A stretch of DNA of 64,000 nt, taken from the NCBI GenBank assembly GCA_914767715.1, contig OU612065.1, positions 2,232,001-2,296,000 of the forward strand. Direction: 5' to 3'. Made by a program: the position numbers and the translations under genes. This document shows positions 50,601 to 63,243 of this stretch, piece after piece; the first letter of the stretch is position 1; the number at the start of each line of letters is the position of its first letter. Below the pieces are notes generated by a model. That model searched no databases and had not been told where the DNA came from. It was given only the letters and a program-made list of their open reading frames with translations. Origin of the DNA: Membranipora membranacea. Taxonomy: Eukaryota > Bryozoa > Gymnolaemata > Cheilostomatida > Membraniporidae.

Positions 50601-53600
50601 AATGATTATTACGGTCAACAATATATATAATGAAAAACGGCTACAGCAGGTAAGACAGACATACCAGTACAGCTATATCAGCCTGTGCGGCTCCTGATAT
50701 CATGTTAGGTACGAAGCTGTTATGTCCTGGAGCGTCTAATATTGTGAAATGTCTCTTATCAGTCTCAAAATAGGCTCGTCCAACTTCTACTGTCTTTCCT
50801 TTATCTCGTTCCTGTAGAGAGAATGGAGGTCAGTACTTAACTATATGTGATCAGGATATGACTTCTTATGTAGTTTAGAACTGTTGCCGGAGTATAGAAT
50901 ACATGAATTAATAATCAACAAGCACTTATTTTTGGGAAGGAAATTAGAACACACAAATGTATCCATGATTGAAGTTCATATACCTCTACATTGGTATCCA
51001 GTGCCCAGGATAAGTACCACGTCTCTCTGTTCTTTTCTTTGGCTTCTTTTTCATATTTTTCTAAAGTTCGTTTATCAACCATACCAGTCACTTGTCTGCA
51101 ATATAGAAAGCTTAGTTTGACCAGTTGAAAGGTCAGTTAGCTTGATGACCCGGTTACGATGTACTCTATTGATATTAGATGTATAACATGAAAACTGCTA
51201 CGGGTAATGTATTATGCCTATTTCGATATTGTGCGATTTAATGTTCCTCCCGTATACATATAAATACTTTATTTGGTTATGGTAGCTCCATTATGACCCG
51301 GAGCCCCGCAAATCTTCAGGCCCATTTCAAATGCGGATATAGAGTGATGATTTGGAAAAGGTAAAACTAGAGCCTGACATCGTTGGTTCTGTTCTATCAG
51401 GCAGCATGAGGATTGATTAAAATAGACGCAGCAGTCGAGTATTGCTTTGATTGGTCAGGGGTATAAAACGCACACAGACAAAATTCTGTCATAGACAAAA
51501 TCAAATTTTTTTTCCAATCAAAGGAAAGGGGCATTAATGGGAAACACCCAATATACAGCATCACTGTATGTCTCCCAATATACAGCATCACTGTATGTCT
51601 CCCAATATACAGCATCACTGTATGTCTCCAATATACAGCATCACTGTATGTCTCCAATATACAGCATCACTGTATGTCTCCAGTTTGTTAGTGCTTTTTT
51701 GCCTAAGAGTATATGTGTAACAAATAAAGAACTGTCCTAGTAAAACTGGTGGGAGGAGTTTTCGAGGATGATAATAGCATAGTTTGCCAGAATGGCAGTT
51801 ATACGGACTTGGGCAATATTGATTGGATTTTAATGAACTTCCACTATTCCCAGCCTACAACACATTAAATAAAACGTTAAGCTATATATTTTTTTGTTAG
51901 CTCATGCAATGGCCATTTCAACTGCAGAGTTTACAATATCACAACCGAAGTTGCCTCAATAATTCATCCCGAACACTCAGAATAAATTGAATTTAGTCTT
52001 CATTGCACAACTTGGATAAAACATTTTGAAAATGACACAATCTGCCTCCATTAATTTAATAGCAATGCCATTGTACAATATATAAATATTGAAAATAAGC
52101 ACAGCTAAATACGGACTTGGCAAGACCAGGCTTTTTTTTTTATCAAAACAACACGGGAAGGAAGTGAGCGGTCATGTTTGATAATTCTGGTGAAAAGAAA
52201 TAAAAAAAAAAGGATTTTAGAATCAGGCCGCTAATACTGCAGATTATAGCTCTTCTGGATAGCCTTAGGATTTTAGATTGGCTGTATGTACTGTGCAAAC
52301 TCCAAAAACTGTCACTTATATATAATTTCAATTATAGTAAAGGCCGTATTTATCCGCAAAAATTTCAAAACATAATGTTTTAGCAGGACCGCTGTGTACA
52401 ATCGCTAATAGCTTCATTTTCCAGCATTTACAGTGATCGGACATGTGCAGATACAAGTGGCAGCTTTTATACCCAAAGTTGGTTGAACAGAGTAAAGACA
52501 GTTCAATATTTCTCCCTTCTCACCGGTACATAATTTGAGCAGAAGAGGCAACCATAATATTTAGTGCCTTCACTGTAAAAAAGCTAGCATAACTGCCATT
52601 AATACTAAAAACCTGGCTGATTTGGTCTACAAGTAGCCTTTGAGGAATTCTTGAATCATTTTGGGGTCGAAACATCAAAAAGCTACATTGGCCCTATACT
52701 TACAGTACTCTTCCACCTATGGTTGATTTCCCAGCATCGACATGACCGATGAAGACAATGTTGACGTGTTCTTTCTTGAGCTGTGCAGACAGATCTTTGG
52801 GCTTGGCCTTTACTTTGGCTACTTGTGTTGCTTCACGAATTTCTGTAGCTGCCGGTTCTGGTGTTAAGTTTTTTCCTTCTTCAGCAGTTTCACTCCCTTC
52901 TTCCAACCATTCCCCTATGAGACACAATATAATGAGCATCACTAATTCAATAACTTCATTGTGAGCACCTTCTATGAATTTTTGATGTCAAGTGAAACAA
53001 AATACAGGCAAATTTACCGAGTAGGTGTGAGCCATAGACATATTAAGTATGTGGTATGAACATCTCATTCAAAGAATCTTGGGGTGGGCTTGTCAGGTGA
53101 AAACAATTGATGACAACTGATTCTCTATACAATATATTCAAGGTTTTTGTGGTAATGGCACAGGTTGAGATTTGGTGGGTGGGGGCTAGCCTTATAACGT
53201 GGCCACGGGTTTTGGTCAGAAAAACCAGAACCTGTGGCCGCGTGATAAGGCTAGGTGGGGGCACTGTCAAAAGAAAAGTCATTTGGTAGAAACAGACAGG
53301 CCTAGTTTACAGAGTCATCATTGGATATGGTGAACAGCCAACGATGGAGACTTATCATACTTGCTGTCTCTCACAACAACGAGATAGTGATAAGTGCTCT
53401 ACTCAAAAAAGCATCCTCATTTCTAAAGCCTTGTAATACAATGTAAATTTTTCCACGGCTTTTTCGGGTTTAAATGAGTCCTGGTTTAGGAATATCACTA
53501 TATATCAAACGATGAGAATAAACCCTAACAAAACCGACCTGTCTCAGGTGTAGATTCTGCGCTAGGTGCTGTGTCTGCAGCTTGTGTACTGTCTCCTTCA

Positions 53601-54710
53601 GCATTGCCAGTTTCTGTAAAATATAGTAGGAATATGTAGACCTAAATGTCCACATGTATATAAATAGATACTGGTGAGTGATAAGAACAAACAGTAGGCC
53701 TATCTGTTTTGAACATGGTTGTGGATGTTACATGACATGGACAATTAGCACTATCGTGTCACCAGAGATCAGACAAGACTATTTTAAAATTACATATAGA
53801 CTAAAGTCACACTGATGAAGACCAGCGACTGTGATTAAGTTTCGCCGAGTCAAAACATAGGATTATTTATGGATTTATTTACTGACAAAAAATTCAGTTC
53901 TAGTCTAGATAGGCCTGACACTGACACTGTCACTGACACTACCGTTCATGTCAATATGTCCTTTGAGTTGACACCTCTTACAGTTTATCATTACAGCTGA
54001 GTCAGAAAATAATCGGCAATGAATGTGAGTTCAGCTGAATGATGAATCCTGTGATCAAAGACAAGCTCTCTATGAATACTGGAATTGGTGAACAAACGGC
54101 GGACCACATAACACTTTCCTGGACTAGGCTTGTAAAAATAGTGTCAGCAGCAGTCACTCTCTGTCTGTGTATTGAAATTTATAGGTTAGTAAATAGTGAG
54201 GAAGCTCTAAAATGTCCTAGGCCTACTTGACTGAATCAAGAACCTAAAAATTAAGTCAGGGTGACTTAGAGCAATATCATCATTATTGTATTATACCAAG
54301 GACTTAACTCCTAGATTATATTTACTATAGGTAGATTATTCAACATTCATTCATGATAAATAAATAGAATAATATTATTTATTAATTAGGCCTACTTACT
54401 TTACTACCTAGTTAGTAGAACTAGAAGTGGCTCATAATTCATGTTAACCAAAACAGTCTCATAATTACCCATACTCACCTATAGCAGCTGGTGTAGACTC
54501 TTGAGGCAAAGGTTCATCAGATTGCGTAGCCACGGGTGGTGAAAAAGTACCTGGACCTGGTACAAAGGATGAAGCATGTACATTTTTACCAGGAACAAAT
54601 GACATTGCATTTGGGTTGAATGACAGTCCAGCTAATGGTTTTTGAATAGATGCAGATGTATCTTGGCCATCATTCTGGTCCCAGCTATCGGGGACACCTG
54701 GGTCTGCCAT
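47651..54710 (-). CDS. GSPT1: Eukaryotic release factor 3 (eRF3)
   Basis: Exons in transcript order: 54710-54479, 53613-53539, 52914-52704, 51095-50984, 50811-50665, 50312-50158, 49923-49771, 49443-49269, 49077-48904, 48684-48595, 48347-48179, 47694-47651; phases fit and give 578 aa. Near the N-terminus lie two adjacent PAM2 motifs, [11 protein letters not shown] (30-40) and [10 protein letters not shown] (42-51), which bind poly(A)-binding protein. The GTPase core has GHVDAGKS (159-166), DAPGH, NKMD and [26 protein letters not shown] and [18 protein letters not shown] are near-identical to animal eRF3. The C-terminal barrels bind eRF1. The protein is the GTPase that drives translation termination with eRF1. 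The middle linker (acidic, Thr/Glu-rich) is shorter than in vertebrate GSPT1. Confidence 0.95.
49242..49267. repeat. AT dinucleotide run abutting an eRF3 splice donor
   Basis: An uninterrupted TA/AT run on which the exon 8 donor (GT at 49268-49267 on the minus strand) sits directly, so the intron begins GTATATATATAT. Confidence 0.8.
51548..51680. repeat. Minisatellite, five 26-27 bp units
   Basis: Units begin CCAATATACAGCATCACTGT and end ATGTCTC. The first three are 27 bp and the last two 26 bp; they are otherwise identical. Each unit holds the palindrome ATACAG-CATCA-CTGTAT. The array lies in eRF3 intron 3. Confidence 0.9.
53186..53254. repeat. Foldback element in eRF3 intron 2
   Basis: CTAGCCTTATAACGTGGCCA and following (53186-53215) is complementary to 53225-53254 with about five mismatches in 30, around a 9-base loop. 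Confidence 0.6.
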
Positions 54711-56076
54711 CTCATAAGTAGCAGTTGTAGTGTATCAGAGGTGGTGGCAGCCAACTTTTTCTGATAAATTGTAAAAAAAAAGAAAAGAAAAAAGGTTGTC
54801 CGCGTGTGGTGAAACAGCCAGGTTTGCGCACATGTAACATCCGGGGCGTGGCTTGTGTCATTTTTATCACGTGACCGTCTGCTATGAATTCACATGGCAA
54901 TTTGCAGCAGGTGTTTGTGTTTCAACTCAACTGGTAGTCCATACACCAACAGACTGACAAGGATGAATCAGACTTTCAATAAAGCATGAGAAGATATATG
55001 CACCATGTATTACTGATGGTAAGCTGTACTAAATGTTATTATATTCAGTATATCAATTAAATCAGAGAGAATTCTCCCTGACTAAAGTGCAACAGGTAAA
55101 AATACTGCTCTTTGTAGTGTATATTTATCTGTCAATCAAGGAAGGTGTTATACTTTTGATGCACATTTATCTCTATACTAAATGAACAAGTTTAAAAAAA
55201 GTGTGTACTGTATCAATAATTTTCATTAGAGTTGTCTTTCATTATGAATATTGGTAGCATCATAATAGTTTTTTTATTTGCCTTTGCTTTAACAGCAATT
55301 CAAATAATAGCGGCAGGCTGTTAGACCAATTGTTACCTTGGCGGAGTGAAAATTTTGCCATTTGACAAAGACTAGAGATAGCAAGTTACGCCAGCTAACA
55401 TTTACTCAACAGTTAACTTCCAATACTTAGTTTTGACTCCACAGCGTATAGATAGTAGTACTAACTAACTAAAATTAAGTGACCTAAAATAGCTAAGCAA
55501 TACTACATGGTTATTCGGGGGTTTAGAAATGTTTGGAAGTGTTTAGAAGAGGAGTAAGGGTACGTAAAATCTCTGATATGTCGACACTAGGAGTTGATGA
55601 CTCTGTGATCAGAGGTCAGCATACCGAGTTATGATAATTGATAACAGTTGACACTTCTGAGACTGGGTTAAATTTTTAACCTATTAGTTGTTGTGTTGCT
55701 GTTTTATGCAAAAGGATTTCATCATGACCTCGCCTCTAATTGAAATTTTGTCAAATATGTTGAGGCCTGAAACAAAGTGACACTTATATATCAGTCCTAT
55801 TAGTGGGAAGTGTAAATATCAAAGGAGCATCGACTTAGAAGTTACAGTTGAACTTAGTTTAGGATTTTAATTTAATTACAAATGTGTGTCATTGACAACA
55901 GGTTCGGTTAAGTTGTGAATGCCCATACTCTGAGGTTTTATCATACACCAAGAAAAACGGATATCTTGATGTGTGTGCAAAGATTTATCCATCTTCCATA
56001 ATAATGATTATTGTAATTATTTCAGAGCTGCTGACAATTCGTTCTATAGTCTGAGTGTGAGAAGTAAAACGTTATC
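54711..56076. other. Divergent intergenic region, eRF3 and SLC22
   Basis: It separates the two start codons. Besides the E-box I see no gene, repeat or clear TATA element. Leader exons may lie here. Confidence 0.5.
54868..54873 (-). promoter_or_regulatory. E-box in the eRF3 upstream region
   Basis: ATCACGTGAC, an extended CACGTG site of the USF/TFE3 type, about 160 bases upstream of the eRF3 start codon. The interval to the divergent SLC22 start at 56077 is otherwise AT-rich without recognised genes. Confidence 0.4.
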
Positions 56077-59000
56077 ATGGAGTTGGACGAAATACTAAAC
56101 AGAATTGGAGGCTTTGGGAGGGTGCAAATTGTGCTATATATACTGCTAGGTATTCTGGGAATTCCATGCGGAATGCAAAACCTTGGCATGGTGTTCTTTG
56201 GAGCGTCAATGGATCACTGGTGTCAAGTGGATGGGTTGTCCGACCTTTCTCCTCAGCAAGTCAGAACAGTGTCTGCTGTGTACACTGAGGATGGAGAACT
56301 AGATGGTTGTAGTTATTACAAACTCGATTATTCTCTATACAGTAATGAAACATTGCTCTCTTGGAACCGTACTGTCATGCTAGAAAATATCACAGAGACA
56401 GTGAAATGTGACTCTTGGTATTATGACTATTCAGAATTCAAGTCTACAGTCAGAAGCAAGGTGAGATCATAAGAGTCTAGACGGAAAACGAGTGATTTTG
56501 CATCAATGAGTCATTTTGCATCAATGACATAGACCTCTTTCATTTGGTACAAATTGCCACGTTTATCAAGTTTTTTTAGCATTGCCCCAAGGCTCTGATG
56601 GTAAATGTTGTGAAATTTTGATTGGTTTCACTATTAACAGTTTGATCTGGGCTGGATGACTGGAATAGGAAAGAAAAACCATGCGATATATGGTGACTCA
56701 ATAAAACCTCAGAACAAAAGTTCGATGAAATATAGTTAGACCAATAAAGGATCAATGCATCATTGAACTCCATACAGTTAAATGTTTGCAAAAATGAAGA
56801 TTATCAATGCAAATCTGATCCTTTCAATAATGTCTTTCAAAAGCTAAAGGTTATACAAACAGTCACCATAGGCCTGCAGGGTATTTAGAAATGAAATGAG
56901 GTCCTAATTATCAGAAAAAGTTGTTTTATGTGGAATCCATCTTTGCTAATATTTACTCGACAACCAGTGCAGTCTAATGGTTTGTGTGCAGATACAGTAA
57001 GTGGGTTGGTAATGACAATATCTATCCATCTAACCTAGCAGGGACATGAGGGTTAGTCGATATCATGAGAGAGTTACTTATACTTTAGTGATCATTTTTG
57101 AGGTTCCCACACAAAACACAAGATGAAATCAATGTGTTGGTGCCGGCGCCTAATTCCAGTTCATCGGCTACCATGATGAACAATTACTTCATGTCAATAA
57201 TTTGGCTAATGTCTATAATTTCCTCACAACAGAGTGCTAAAGTGGGAACTCGAGCAAGGATACCGTACCAATTAATGACATTACTATAGTTTGAGTGAAC
57301 AACCTTCACCTATGCTGACCTGCAATATGGTGTATGCATGACAGAACAGCTTTCCTGTATAGCCAGTTCTATCTTATGGTAGTTATCGATGCTTGGTAGC
57401 TATTATAAAATCTAAGATTGTATTTTTTTATTCTATCCGTTTTTAGTGGGACCTGGTATGCTCAAAGTCCTATATAAAAACTATTATGCAGACATGCTAC
57501 ATGATCGGATTTCTGGTCGGTGCTGGCTTGTTTGGAATTGTCTCAGATAGGTAATTGTCATACTGAAGTTCTTTGTTCGCCAAAAAACCCTATATACCAA
57601 TGTTGATGTTTTGCAGGGAAAACGACTATATGTAAGTGTGTGATGTTTGCCATTTGTGACGTGAGAGGCTAAAAACATATGTAAACATTATAATGTTTGT
57701 GTATGCTTATGAATTCTCTGTACTTGATTTCCTATAATGTACGAATCGATCAATAATCAATGAAAACTTAACAGTTGAAACTTAATAAACTGTTATTGTA
57801 ACTCACATATTGCCGGTTTGAAAACAATTTATAAATGTGATATAATATAATGCAATACAATATAACATCTTTCGTCAAGTGAAAACTACCATATGGCAAA
57901 GGGTCTTACAGAATACTAATATATTTCGGAGTTGGATATCGAGTCACTGACTCACTATTGCTAAGGGCCCAACCTTGTGATATGATGAAAAATCGGAGAC
58001 ATTATGTTATTATTACAAATTACCATCTAAACGCCTGGGCCCTAAACCTTTTATCCCCTAATAACATAAAATCAAATAACATCAAATGTTCTATTTCTTG
58101 TTTTCGAGCAAAATCTTGCATTTCTTGTTTTTGTAATACTATTTGCAGGTTTGGCAGGCTGAAGACCATGTGTCTATGCTTGCTGCTGCAGATTATACTT
58201 GCCTTAGTAGCGACAGTGATATCTGTATACTGGCACTATATGGCCTTCCTTGTGGTGAGAGTATTGGTGGGTGTGGTCACAGCAGGTCTCTTCACTGTTA
58301 CTTTTGTTTTAGGTAAGTATCCATTAACAATAATAATATGTAAGGTCATAGCCAGCTTCTCTCCGTCATAATATACCTACTATTACTACAACCATAAACA
58401 TGTCTACGACTACAACAAACCACTGTCCATTATACAATTTACAGGCCAGGATTTTGCCAGGTCTTTTCATAGCAGATATATTTAGGTTGATGCAGTTTTA
58501 TCATTTTTCAGTTATGGAAATAATTTCACCTAAATACCGTACATATACTGGACTGTTCTTCCAAGGGTTCTTTGCAATAGGATTTTGCACATTACCAGGC
58601 ATATCATATGCTCTGAGAGATTTACTACATACACAATTGGCGATGTGTTTACCTACCATTTTACTTCTTTCTTATTATTGGTGAGTTAATTTGTTTCATT
58701 TTGGATTCTGATACCTTTGAGACTCATTCATAACCTTAGAGTACACTTCAGTTCAGCTAGTATTTTATTCAGACCTGGTACCACTAAATTCAATGTCTCA
58801 GAATAATTGCGACATTACCCAGGTGGAAAAAAAACCTGTTCCTTTTCAAATCAATAATGTTGAAGAGTAACCTTTTGGCTTGCTTTTAATAGGATTGTGC
58901 CTGAGAGTCCTCGTTGGTTGATACAACAGGGACGATTTGATGAGGCAGAAAAAATACTCAGGAAAATCGCCAGACTGAACAAACTACCTCTTCCTGAGGA

Positions 59001-62000
59001 TTTTAGCATTAAACCGCTAAATGGTGATATAATGAAAGAGGACAGTACCCACACATCAACCATCATTGATGTGCTGAAGAACCCAACTCTGAGAAGGAGG
59101 TGGTTCATCTCAGCGTACTGCTGGTGAGTTTGTGTATCTCATCTCAATCTAGTTGAGACCTGAGGCGCAATCTAAAGGTGTCACCCACCTAAGAGAAGAT
59201 TAAATTAAATTTAAGTTGATCTTTATCTAAATGAAAACACATTGTTAGCAGGTTAGCATCTCATTGATGTGTTTTTGAATTGAGCTTTTCATTTTGTGAA
59301 ATGTACAAAACACTAACTTCAAACCTGGCTTAGATTAGAAACTTGATACTCAGGATGCCAACCTTTAACACCCTGGAGGCACTTTTCAACTAATAATTGA
59401 TATTGAGTGGGTAATTTATGTTTAGATCGGCCTGTAGTGATCCAGAGAATGTCGAATATGTGGGAGCCATTAGAGCACCACTAACAAGCTTCATCAGTCA
59501 CATGCAGCAATTTTGAGGGGAACATAATACAGGCTTGGTCATATGGATAATTCTTATGTGTACATATGAAAAAAAACCCAAGGACTTCAGCATTTGAACA
59601 GCAAGAGAGCATTGTTATTGACAGTTTGCTTGCAAAACAATTTGGGTTGAATGATAGGTAAAATAAGACAGTTCAAACAGTGAGCTCTCACTGGATACCA
59701 TCAATTAGCTTCATTTCTCAAGACACTCTGATGAAATCAGTTGTCCTCCTAGGTAGATATGTGATCTAATATGAACTTATGACACATAACATGAGAGGAG
59801 ATGCAAACTTGACACAGCTAGGAGAGGGTCTTCAGTGCTTAATCTCAGGCAACACAAATCTATACTAATACCCTACTTGTGTCAATAGTGCCTTTGTTAG
59901 TCATATTTACATAGAGATCTAATCAGTATTTTCTTATGAATTTGATTACTTGGCTTAATGGAAATAAATAATAATCATAGGTCTGTACCTGTGTAAGTTT
60001 GGCTACCTTGGTACAATCAATTAAAGGTAGCGTGGTAGAGCATATGTTACTTTTTGCTTCGCAGGTTTGTTTGTGGGATGGCATATTACGGTATATCTTA
60101 CAGCGCCGAATCTCTTGGTGGTGACTTATTTTTGAACTCTCTCATCTCTGGACTTGTTGAATTTCCAGCTTACATCCTCTGTTTCTTCATAGTTGGTCAA
60201 CCTAAAATAGGTCGCAAGTTCAGCATGGCAGGCTCCTTCTTTGTGGGTGGAGTCAGTTTATTAATCTGCATACCACTGCTTGATAAGCCAGGTATGTCAA
60301 ACGACTTCCCTCCAATGAGCGCCTGGTGATAAAACTCTCGCTTCCAGAATTTTTAGTTAATTAAAATACTGCTTATTAATTTCTCTTTTTGATAAGGTCA
60401 GGACAGTGTAGGAATTAGTTTAGCCATAATGTTGGTCTCATTGATAGCCATCAATAAAACAGTAAGCTTATGATGACATGCTAGATGGGATATATCCCCC
60501 CAAAATGCTGCCTTTTGGCAATAAACAGCATTCATCTTATCACCCTCCCTGCTCTCATCACCAATAGCCTCTGCCCCTCACACTGGTTGAGAGTTGTCCA
60601 GTCAGGAGTAAAAGGTAGACAACTCCTTAAGTAATGTCAGACTATAAATAATTACAATGTTAATATCTTTACGAAGAAGATAACCTGTTTATTGTATGGA
60701 ATATTACCTGTATATTTTTATCGCACAGATTTGCAGATAGTTCTCCTATGTTTGGCGAATATTGGAAAACTTGGAGCATCAGCAGCGTTTGCTATAGTGT
60801 ATATTTTCACAGCTGAGATATTCCCGACTGTGGTGAGGTCTGCTTCCGTCGGTACATGTTCTATGTGTGCTCGTGTCGGAGCTTTACTCGCATCTCCGAT
60901 TATGCTACTGGTGAGAACCGTAATCATCTCCCATAATCACATACGGAGTATCCTAAATATTATATTTGAAATTAGATTTTACTGTATGATATGTTTTGTT
61001 GAATTTGATCCGCAATAAGAAATTCTGGATCTCTTGTCGGTAAAAAAATAGTAGGCTACCGTCAGCAACAAATTGACTGCATTTCGTATTGTTTTGGTCC
61101 ATATAACAGCTTGAGGGGAGCTCTAAATGCATAAAAAATAGAGTATAAAACCCATGAAGTTTAGGTGCTATTACCTAAACTACCTGCTTGATCTTAATTT
61201 GAGTACTCACACATTCATATCCAAGTTATTTGCACTCACATTCGTATTAAATTCAAATCTTCTTAACCTCAATGGTATGATTTATATATCTTGTTAGTGG
61301 AACACTTGGTATGGTATCCCATATATCATATTCGGAGTGATGGGCTTAATGGGAGGTCTTCTAACGTTACTTCTCCCCGAATCTGTAAATGAAATACTTC
61401 CCGAGACGATCAAAGATGGCGAGATGTTTGGCACGTAAGTACAAACAAATACTTAATGAAAATTCCAGCTGCCGTTGATGGTCTTCATTGTTTCAGCATA
61501 ACCATGGTTATTTGACGTGTGTGTAGACCACCAGCAGTTCAGCACATTTCATCCGAATTCCGAAAGGAACAAAATTCACCATGTTTGGACACGTAGGGAT
61601 TGCATTTTGGATATTTTATACAAGCGACAACCTTCTCTGTCTCCAATATCTCAAACCAGAAAGTTTGGGACCCAGAACTCCCTGCTCAAACCAAGCTTTG
61701 TCCAGTTGCCTGCATTCGGAGTTGCTCCCCCTCCACTATTTGCGCCGTGACCAGTGTATTATTTATTTATTTATTTATAGAGGTTTTCTTAAAAGTGTAC
61801 AGATAACAAAAGGAATTCTATTATAGTTAACTTGTTGACCTCTGAAAACATAAAAACAAACATATCAAGCTTACTACCAAAGTTAAACACAGAGTTAATT
61901 GTAATGAACAACATATCAACATGTATGGGGAGCAACTGGAATGCAGGCAACTGGATCAAACTTGATAAAACAATAACCCTATGTAGTTGGTGAGGGGCCA

Positions 62001-62444
62001 GATTGGCCTGTCTGCTTAATGACGATCAACCAATTAACTTGAGGTTGATGTGTTTGTTTTATTCCCAACAACAAAATGTATACACAATTGCAAAAATACA
62101 ATTTTCTCTCTAGAATTAGCCTGTTGGCAAATCTAAGATAATCCCTGCTTGATCACAATCCAGTAGTCAAAGTGCTGACAATAAAGAGTAACTAGTATCT
62201 TCTTATCAAGAAACACAGCAATGGGTTGAGACCTTACCATACTGGACATCACATCACAGCGTTACAAGAATGTAAGAAACATCTTGCATTTTTATTTTAC
62301 AGGAAGGAGTGGAGACAGAAGCACCACCTGTCCACAGCTACTGACAGCAATGGAGCAGCTAATGGTGATGCGAATGTGGAGGGTGAAAGTGGAGCTGAGA
62401 TGACTCTCTTAGATGATCAGAATAATAGCAAACATCTGGACTAA
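56077..62444 (+). CDS. SLC22-family organic solute transporter
   Basis: Exons: 56077-56460, 57447-57550, 58149-58312, 58512-58680, 58893-59123, 60065-60291, 60729-60910, 61298-61434, 62303-62444; phases fit, 579 aa (family about 550). A first membrane helix (about 15-42) is followed by the large extracellular loop typical of SLC22, with glycosylation sites N90, N97 and N104 and several Cys. GLFGIVSDRFGRLKT is the MFS loop 2-3 motif, PESPRWL follows helix 6, FTAEIFPTVVRSASVG is the SLC22 signature near helices 10-11, and LLPESVNEILPETI marks the end of helix 12. The cytoplasmic tail is hydrophilic. The family moves organic cations, anions or carnitine across the plasma membrane; the substrate cannot be told here. 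Intron 5 (59124-60064) is the longest near-empty one. Confidence 0.92.
61701..61955. mobile_element. Small foldback MITE copy 3, split by another repeat
   Basis: The left arm TCCAGTTGCCTGCATTCGGA (from 61701) and the right arm AATGCAGGCAACTGGA (ending 61955) belong to the family at 36.2 and 40.4 kb. Between them, from about 61755 to 61925, sits a copy of the TTTA-rich repeat first seen at 3883-4010. This is a nested insertion in SLC22 intron 8. Confidence 0.7.
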
Positions 62445-63237
62445 CATTAAAAGCAACGCTTTAATCAACCCTGAAAAAAATGTGGCAATGTTTGCTTTGG
62501 AAAGGGGAAGACCTAGGGTCACAAATTATATTTGTATGAGCGGCAGAATCAAAAAACTTATGCAAGGTATATTTTCAATTTCCACGCGTTCTATTCACAA
62601 TGCAGCTTTTATTTCCACAGCCAGCCATGCTATTTCAAAGGTCATGGTCAGTGCCTCAACTAGCTTGAGTGCTCAAACTGCTCTCTACACAAAGATTATG
62701 CTACTTGATTATAGTATGTTGGTGAAGTATGAAGTTCTATACTTAATGCTTTCTATTCTATGTTACACATTTACAGTACTTAGTTTAGATCATGTATCCA
62801 CTTTCTTAGCTTAGGCGTGGTGGCATGTGATAACCGTAGGTGGTGTGATTAATTACAGCATTTTTTCTGTGTTTCACTTTAGAATATTTCCGTATAAGTG
62901 AATCATTGAAATAGGACATTTCACGGTCACATGTTGGTTCAAAATTTCTTACTCCTCGGTAAGATTATGCTGAGCCCCCAGACTTTTGCCCCTCGCTCGG
63001 CGAGGGAAAATTTAGGTAAGATAAATCTAGAAGTAAATAACCCAGGGTAAATACAATATATGTAGTAATCATAATAACATGAGCCATTATACTATGTGCA
63101 ATAAGTACTATAAATCAATTATGTAAATCCCTTCTTCTCTTACATAATAATGGCTATAGATTTTATTTGTCAATCACCTATAATGCTTTACTTATGGTCT
63201 CATAATAATAAGTATTGGGATGACACAATTTTTAACC

Positions 63238-63243
63238 AATAAA
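63238..63243 (+). terminator. Likely polyadenylation signal of SLC22
   Basis: AATAAA about 795 bases after the stop; a long AT-rich 3' untranslated region precedes it. Confidence 0.4.

Noticed and set aside
62413-62814. 133-residue plus frame after the SLC22 stop
   Set aside because: It starts inside the last SLC22 exon in another frame and continues into the 3' untranslated region; no domain or splice evidence.
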